From Bryum argenteum (lineage: Eukaryota; Streptophyta; Bryopsida; Bryales; Bryaceae), in contig CM073328.1 in assembly GCA_037043015.1 (NCBI GenBank), positions 18,015,495 to 18,079,494 of the forward strand: a DNA stretch of 64,000 nt, written 5' to 3'. The notes under the pieces were generated by a model. It saw only the letters and a program-made list of their open reading frames with translations. It was not told where the DNA came from and made no database searches. The position numbers and the translations under genes are program-made. Below, piece by piece: positions 57,605-64,000 of the stretch. Position 1 is the first letter of the stretch. The number at the start of each line of letters is the position of its first letter.

Positions 57605-57964
57605 CCCTTAAACGCCCAAGCAAGCCCAACAGGGGCTTGATTCCAACAGAATCTTCCCTGTTGCTCTCACTGTACTCAACTTTTCACTTATATTTTGATG
57701 TCAAACTGGTCACCATCTTACGATGCATTCAAAAAGTGAATTTTTACAATTCAAATCACAATTTGTATGAAGGATTTTGTGCTTTGAAAGGATTGTGGTA
57801 GGTAGGTTGGGGTGGTACATAACCTTGTAGGAGGTTGCAAGCTCATCATTGATTGGTCCATTCATGATGCCCAAGTTCAAAAAGTGCACTATTCATGATG
57901 CCCAAGTCCAAAAGATGTTGTGATCCAATTTTGGGCTGCCTGTTTTACCAAGGGCGTTTAAGGG
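57605..57964. mobile_element. TTAA-flanked TIR element, 360 bp, upstream of SMR gene B
   Basis: The left end CCCTTAAACGCCC and right end GGGCGTTTAAGGG are a perfect 13-bp TIR, with TTAA at 57601-57604 and 57965-57968. It is the uninterrupted inverted relative of the element at 4491-9711 and supplies the empty site for the 4.8-kb insertion. It has two 32-bp repeats. No coding capacity. Confidence 0.93.
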
Positions 57965-57968
57965 TTAA

Positions 57969-59019
57969 TTATCCCATGGAGTCGCCTTCCTTCAAAATTG
58001 CCAGAATGTCTCAAAGCTCCCAAAAACTACCCTCTTTCTACGCACCCTAAAAGTTTCCAAATTTCAAAGTATTTTTAGGTAGGAAACCGTAGGATCTAGT
58101 ACTTAACTTCTATGTGTCTATGTGTATCAAATTTCATATTCAAATTCCTTATCATTTCCAAGATTCTAATGTTCAAAGTTGGAGTAAAAGCTTTTTTCAC
58201 TTGTTATTAAAAGGATAACTAGTTTTTTGAGGGCCAAAAAAACCATTTTGGTAGAGAATTTGATGTGATGCTCTTCAAATTCTTGTTCCTAGGTGAATTC
58301 CTACCCAATTTTTACCCTCATTTGTTCTTTAAGGCAGGTAGTTTGTTTGCTTTATTTTGGACGTGACATGATGATCTTGAGCACCGCCAGCCGGATCGGG
58401 CCGTATGAGGTGTTGGTGGAAGCGGGTTAATTTGTAAAGTTGTGGAAGTGATCGGATTTAAAAACTTGCAAAACGGGTGGACGGATTCTGAGATATTTAA
58501 TATTTAAGTAATATTGGCCTCCAAATCATTGAAAAATTACAAAGATGACATAATTATAGATATTGCAGAAAGAACAAGAGGGGCATGATAAAAATTATTT
58601 AAGTGGGCGTAGCAACGCCGTGAAAACATACAAGTACGACCCATAAAACCTAAAGATATGCTTGATTAATCACATGGAGGTATGTTGAAATTTAGTTACA
58701 AAGGTCAGTCTTTGACAAAAAAATTGGCATGTGAAAAATAATTGGATTAGAAATCCTAACGGTGAGATCATGCCTTAAAACCTTGTACACATGTACAAAA
58801 AAACCCTACTTGAGCAGAAGTTAAAGTTTGGTGAATTTATGAGGTTTCTTGAACCTAATCAATTTTGGGCAGATGCTAAGAATAAATGAGCATATACTCC
58901 TGTTTGAACAGTTTTGGGTAGATTTTAAATAATAAATAGTATTAATCAAAAATGTAGGCCCTAATCCAAGATGTCTATCAATTCTACAAGGCAGCCCTCA
59001 AACTTTGTAGGAGCAAGCT
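57969..59019. repeat. Diverged family C repeat, no gene
   Basis: 'cttcaaattcttgttcctag' (about 58276), 'ggtatgttgaaatttagtta' (58678) and 'gatcatgccttaaaacct' (58769) match 119-480, 3500-3900 and 23330-23420. A short insert of different composition at about 58345-58640 has no recognised origin. Confidence 0.45.
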
Positions 59020-59023
59020 TTAA

Positions 59024-59928
59024 CCCCTAAACTACCAAGGCCTCCGATTAGGAGATTTGCGATTTCGGGCAGCCTAAGTTAAGATGTTAAAAGTAATATT
59101 TTTGCCTAAGATTTTTACTAGATGCTCCTTACACTACAAGGTGTATGTGGGAAAATTTGCAAAGTCAAACTCCACCTATGGAGTTCTTAAACGCAAATTT
59201 TAGTTTTCAGCCTTAAAAAAAACTTTTTTTTTACCTTTAAAAAAAAATAAAAAATAAATAAATCTTTTCTTGATTGATTTTGTACTTAGGTTTCCAAGTT
59301 GAAACTTTTACCAATCCTACAAGGGCACCCTTCAAAGATTACAAGAGCTAGATTCAAAGTTTTCTTTGATTTTTCAGTTTTTTCTTTCAAAATTTGCCAA
59401 AATTTGAGATTTTGGAATTTTTTGAATTTCTTTTTTCTTGAAATTCAAAAACTCAAGAAGGTGTATACTCACCGTTCATTTTTCCCCTAAACCATATACA
59501 ATAAACGTGGTGCATGTTTTACCAAATCCTTGATTTCTACCTTCGTTTAATATTTAAATTGCATGAGGTATCAAAAAGCAAAATGAGTGTCTAAAATTTT
59601 GCATGGGCATGCCCAACTTAGTAATATATATGGAAAAAAATATGAGCTAGATGTTTAAGGTAATAAGCATCACGTTCTCCTTTGCACAAAGTTGACTATG
59701 TATGCTGAAAAAAAATTGCATCAACTTTGAATGTTATGATCTTACAAATGGCTACAATCCAATGGTTGAAATTTCAGCCACTACCTCTAATAATAGTTCT
59801 CTTCAAGATCGTACGGTTGAAAGTTTCAAAAAGTGTAAAAAATATTCTCACACTTCAAAGTTTACAAGGTGGTATGGAATTGCAATTTTGGAGTTTGGAG
59901 CTCACAAAACACCATGGTAGTTTAGGGG
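59024..59928. mobile_element. TTAA-flanked TIR element, 905 bp
   Basis: The left end CCCCTAAACTACCAAGG follows TTAA (59020-59023); the right end CCATGGTAGTTTAGGGG precedes TTAA (59929-59932). It is the inverted relative of 49510-50496, with the B end on the left. The frames at 59299-59936 are short and overlapping. Confidence 0.9.
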
Positions 59929-59936
59929 TTAATTAA

Positions 59937-60176
59937 AAAAATAAATAAATTAGTATAAACTTTTGCACAAACTCAAGATGTTACGATCTTGCAAATGATA
60001 AACATCCAACAGTCGATTTCTGAACCAAAGACTAATCTTAGGCTTATTCATGAGATCTTACGGTTGGACGTCTAAAAAGAGTTAGAAAATTTGGTTCAAA
60101 CTCCATGGAGTACATAGTCGTAGAAAATGCAGTTTTGAGGTTACAAGCTCTAATAACACACAAGGAAATTTAGGGG
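59937..60176. mobile_element. TTAA-type element fragment
   Basis: The A end (AAGGAAATTTAGGGG) precedes TTAA (60177-60180) and matches the clipped copy at 1-118. The left part is missing; family text begins within 50 bases of the previous element's end. Confidence 0.65.
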
Positions 60177-60180
60177 TTAA

Positions 60181-61432
60181 AATTATTTGAACAAATAGAT
60201 AGCATGAATACATCAATAAATAAATTGAATGAATATAATGAGGCTTGTGTAGCCTCACTTTTTTCATGAATAGGTATGTATGAGAACAATAGAACAAGTG
60301 AGACATATGCCCCATCCCAAGTATTACAATTGAGTAATTATACCCTTTGTGATAGCTTTCAAGTTAACATTTGCTTGACTTTTACTCACTGAAGGTAAAA
60401 CTTTCACTGCAACTTATTTAAAGATTTTGCATATCATTTTGTTAGGACTATTATCAATTATATTTCCCTTCTACTTTGGAAGTGATTCACTCTCAAAGTT
60501 CAAAAGTCACATTGAAATTTGCCCGAATTTGCAAAGCTTTTCCACATATTCTCAAAATCTGCCCAAAATCTGTTATCTTGCAAAATCATTTTTTCTTTAA
60601 TATCAAAAATTGGGATTTCAATTTTTTTTTTTAGAAAATAAAATAAAATAAAAATCTAAATCTCGTTGAAAAGAGACAAAATTCCTTTAAAGCACGATGG
60701 TAGATGTTCCTAAGTCCTATCTTCGTCCATCATGACCTTCCCGTAATGAGTTCGTCCGGATTCACTTAAAGGCTGCCCGGGGCAGAGTGGGCAGTTGGGC
60801 AAGCGCGTGAAAAGAAACAGCTGGGGTCGAGCTGGGCGATCATGTCAAGTTGCAGAGAAGGCGTCCTGCTGCTTTCGGGGAGGGGCTAATTTCTCGCTAG
60901 CAGCCACATCAGATTTTTTAAAATTATATTTTTAGTCAAAGGCCATTCAATGAACATTTTCAAAGTCGACTCCATTTTTAGGGCAGCTGGAAAAAGGTTC
61001 CAAGAACTTGCATTCATCCACCAGCTGCATCTTTTTTTACACTCTCACAAATTAGACCCTTTTTGTCCTCTGCCCGCTGTTTAAGTCTCTTTTTTTTCCT
61101 TCCTTTACTTTGTGCAATATGGGAGACACTAATTTGGCATCATTTTCAACAGTGACGCTGTTTTCACCCATGATCTGTGTCGTGTGCAATTGCTTACCCA
61201 TAATTGGGCTGCTGGCTTTCACATTTTTAAGTCTTCCAATTTGCAACACTTGCAGATGTTGCAATTGATCTACGTTGGATATTCAATTTAACCCCCTCCA
61301 GTCGACTCAGAACTAAATAAATAAGAACACCAAACCCTTGTAGGGTTGACATGAATAAAATGCCGTTTCGACCTACCCTTGATGATATGCCCACAAAATA
61401 TAACAAGAATGACGTAAGACTATTAACCCGTC
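60181..61432. other. Intergenic, no feature identified
   Basis: A GC-richer patch at 60760-60900 and a T-rich patch at 61086-61105. TTAA-CCCCC at 61289-61297 looks like a lone TTAA-type end but has no partner. No gene accepted. Confidence 0.4.
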
Positions 61433-61444
61433 TCCGGGTAAACA

Positions 61445-61807
61445 GAGATAGATAGATAGAAACTCCGGTCCCTTTCTAAGGGGCCGGCGTGAATGAAGTG
61501 TCCTTTCCTAATGCTAATATCCCGATGGCCACCGGACAAGGGGAAATTGGAACAATACTACTTCCCCCTCTCGAGGGTGGACACTATAACTACGCTAGTT
61601 TCTAACCTAGTTACTAGTGCCTTGAAGATACTTGACATAGTATCCTCCCAAAGGGCTTTGAGGTACCCATACAACAAGGTCCAAGGACCTCCCACAATAG
61701 TTGGGTGGACTATAGTGGTGAGCACCACGCCGGCATGGGGACTAGAACCCACGACCTCCTCATTGGGGGCCCAAGCCCTAACCACCAAGCCAAGGCTTGT
61801 GGTACCT
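61445..61807 (-). mobile_element. Full-length tRNA-derived SINE, 363 bp, with perfect 12-bp TSD
   Basis: It is flanked by TCCGGGTAAACA (61433-61444 and 61808-61819). The (GATA)n tail is at the left and the tRNA-like head at the right; on the minus strand the head reads TTGGTGGTTAGGGC then GGTTCTAGTCC. It is collinear with 30269-30622 and very similar. The open frames through it on both strands are by-products. Confidence 0.95.
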
Positions 61808-61825
61808 TCCGGGTAAACACTATAA

Positions 61826-62328
61826 GGGACGCTTTACATGGGGAGTCAAGGCCAACAAATCTTCAAGCCAATTCACTCACATTTTGAGCCCAATTGGCTC
61901 CATGGGCCACTTGGAGAACACATTAGACAATTAATAAAGTGCAGGGCCAATTCCCCCATGTGTAAAGCCCTTGGGGCTGATTTCTAGAAGGATAAACAAG
62001 GCCATGGGGCCAATTCGTATTATTAGCTACATTCCATGCTTTCGATTTGTTCACATTAAAGTATTTTAGTGAGATCATATTTTTAAATTGAAATCAAGAG
62101 ACTGCCTCTAGGCCATGAATTGGCCTTCCATTCTTGTATCTCCCAACTTTTGGAGCGCGGGCCGTGTCATAACTTGTCCCCCATACATTATAATATAATT
62201 TCAGAAAATTGGCCTTGACTCCCCATGTAAAGCCCTTCGGGTCAATTTCAAGAATTGGACCAATCACAAGAGAGGATTTGACCATGAATTGGCCCCATCA
62301 ATGGCTTGGCCCCCATGTAAAGCGACCC
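61826..62328. mobile_element. Tourist-like (PIF/Harbinger) element, 503 bp
   Basis: The left end GGGACGCTTTACATGGGG and right end CCCCCATGTAAAGCGACCC form an 18-bp TIR with one mismatch, flanked by TAA (61823-61825, 62329-62331). Subterminal words ACATGGGGAGTCAAGGCCAA (left) and its complement near 62210-62228, plus further CATGTAAAGCCC words, repeat inside. The TAA TSD fits PIF/Harbinger. No transposase frame. Confidence 0.85.
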
Positions 62329-62331
62329 TAA

Positions 62332-63327
62332 CTACAAGTAGTAAGTAGTAACCAATAGTCATTGAACTAGTAACCAAATATTTTGTTATGTAAGTTATGT
62401 TGTGTTTGTTGGTTAACCTCACATAGGTTGGTGATCTAGTTGGTCGTTACCTTTTTGACACTGCCATGTTGTTTGGTAAAAATATAGCTATGTTGTAACA
62501 AGAGGCATGGGTGCTAAGTCTTAAGCCATGAGCAATGAGCAATGAGCAATAGACAATCAACTCCTGAGCAGTAAATACATAAATTTGTAACCAACTGTGG
62601 ACCTATAACCACATAAAATAACTATACGAGAAATATAATGTGGAAGTGTATAAGCCAAAGGTTTCATTGGAATACCTTCAAGACTTCAACTAATTGAGAA
62701 GGTAGCCTACAACCGTGGTTTTGTATATAGGTACAATTTATAAAAATAGATAGATCAAAATTAAATTTACATACGTTGTCTCATTATGTATATATGCAAT
62801 TATGTATATATAAAAATATATGTGTGTATAAATTGTGATATTTGGATGGTATACAAACGCATATACACGAATGCAAATTGTGCACATATGTAATGCTAAG
62901 TAGATACGTTGGAGTCACAACTACCCTCAATCAAAGAGGTATTGATGTTATTGTCCTCATCCGGATGTATATCTATGTATTTATGCACTTTAAGAATATA
63001 CGTACATTGCTTCTAAACTAGAGAAGGTAAAAGGGCTTTTACTAAAGCCATAGCCAAATCTTATGCATAGACATGTGAAGGTATTGTAAGGGCTAGCTAG
63101 GAGAGCCTCCAAAAAAGCTTTGAAACACAATTTAGTATATACTTAGTGGTATAAAAATGGGAAATAAGATAAAAAACAAGGAAATATCTACATAAAATTT
63201 GCGTAGACCTTACAAGTATACAACTTACATACAAAAGCAAATGGAATGTTGTCACTTTTGAGGAGGCTCTTCAAGTTTTAATGATACACAACTTCCATGG
63301 GCTTCTGTTGTGGTGGAGGAGGGAGGC
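62332..63327. other. Intergenic, no feature identified
   Basis: AT-rich, with TATATG-type runs at 62780-62830 and a GAGCAAT triplication at 62530-62550. No coding signal. Confidence 0.45.
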
Positions 63328-63331
63328 TTAA

Positions 63332-64000
63332 CCCTTGAATGGTTTGACTCATTGATAGAAAAAAGAACATAGACTCATAAATAGTGTCATAAATGGAAAG
63401 GTAAGTTATTCAAATCTCAACCGTATAATATTCGGTAAACATATTGGACATCGTGTCGCTCAAAATTTGAGTCATGAGGCCTCATAGAGTGCAAGATTGT
63501 AACATATAGTACTCACAAAATCTCAACATTTTCACTTTGAAGTAAAAATGCTGCCAATAGACTAATTGCAATGAAAAAAATCACCAACTACAAAGGTGTT
63601 CAACTTCAACTCAATAAATCCCTTGAAAAAAAATATCCATGAAAAAAATTTCTTTGCACAAATAATAATCTTACAATGGTGAAAACTACCAAAAATTTTA
63701 CAAAGGAAAAAAAGTCTAAGTCTCAACCCTTTGCACTCAAAATCTACGCCTTATCTTTGATACATCTTTGATTATTTCAAGGTTTCCATCACTAAGTAGA
63801 CTCTAATTGGAATCTATTCCAAAAACAAAGTCAAAATCAAGAGGTAGATGAAGGAGATATAGCTCCACAAAAATTATCCTTCTATTTACTATTTTCATTG
63901 TAGAAACATCATTGCAAATCCAATACCAAAGTTATTTGAATCGAAACTCTCCAAATAGAAAGTTGTTGGTCTTCATCTTAAGATCTCGATTCTATAAAAT
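63332..64000. mobile_element. F1-type TTAA element, clipped by the window end
   Basis: TTAA (63328-63331) is followed by CCCTTGAATGGTTTGACTC. The F1 interior follows in order: 'tctcaaccgtataatattcg', 'ttttcactttgaagtaaaaa', 'tttgattatttcaaggtttc'. The same gap site reads TTCA at about 63410-63413. The right end lies outside. Confidence 0.8.

Overview
The window looks like nuclear DNA of a land plant, most likely a flowering plant. It is AT-rich and gene-poor. The three genes I can support are short single-exon genes with plant-specific signatures: two inhibitors of the SIAMESE-RELATED (SMR) type and one small protein with a 'W..-C.P..F.GVI.YD..GN.LP' core. I see no operons, bacterial ribosome sites, rRNA, CRISPR or organelle DNA. 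Most long open frames are chance frames in TE-derived DNA. Several apparent starts are not ATG, so I moved gene starts to the first sensible ATG.

Layout. From 1 to 10.8 kb the sequence is almost all transposon. The centre is a TTAA-flanked element (4491-9711) split by a 4.8-kb TG...CA insertion (4685-9512), which carries its own TTAA element and a 3 x 180-bp coding-like repeat. Gene 1 (11796-12164, minus) follows, then a Tourist-like MITE, a decayed L1-type LINE (14.4-15.9 kb) and a decayed transposase-like region (16.7-17.8 kb). From 18 to 30 kb is a mosaic of TTAA elements, an (AAAC)n microsatellite and SINE pieces. A full SINE lies at 30.3-30.6 kb, a TA-flanked MITE at 32.3 kb, a long foldback at 33.2 kb and a tandem repeat split by a TTA-flanked MITE at 34.3-34.9 kb. 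SMR gene A is at 36599-36982 (minus). From 37 to 47.5 kb I find little. From 48.6 to 54.8 kb MITEs are dense, with three copies of a 241-bp TTAA element, a perfect 102-bp Stowaway foldback and two TA-flanked families. SMR gene B is at 56738-57148 (minus), with a TTAA element about 450 bp upstream. The rest is TTAA elements, a second full SINE, a TAA-flanked Tourist-like element and a clipped TTAA element at the window end.

The most notable result is a set of non-autonomous TIR families whose termini (CCCCTAAA or CCCTTAAA) always abut TTAA or a one-base variant. Insertions are reconstructed exactly from empty sites in related copies inside this window; for example 479 = 241 + 234 + 4 bp. This is the signature of piggyBac-type transposition, which is not a usual part of flowering-plant TE catalogues. 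A TA-duplicating Tc1/mariner element with a strict TTAA preference would leave the same sequence, so the superfamily is inferred. No transposase for these families is visible here.

The two SMR genes share orientation and a conserved N-terminal RR.RLSL-DSWV-LP block, which suggests they are diverged paralogues about 20 kb apart. Gene B lacks the C-terminal FF..PD.E.F motif that gene A keeps.
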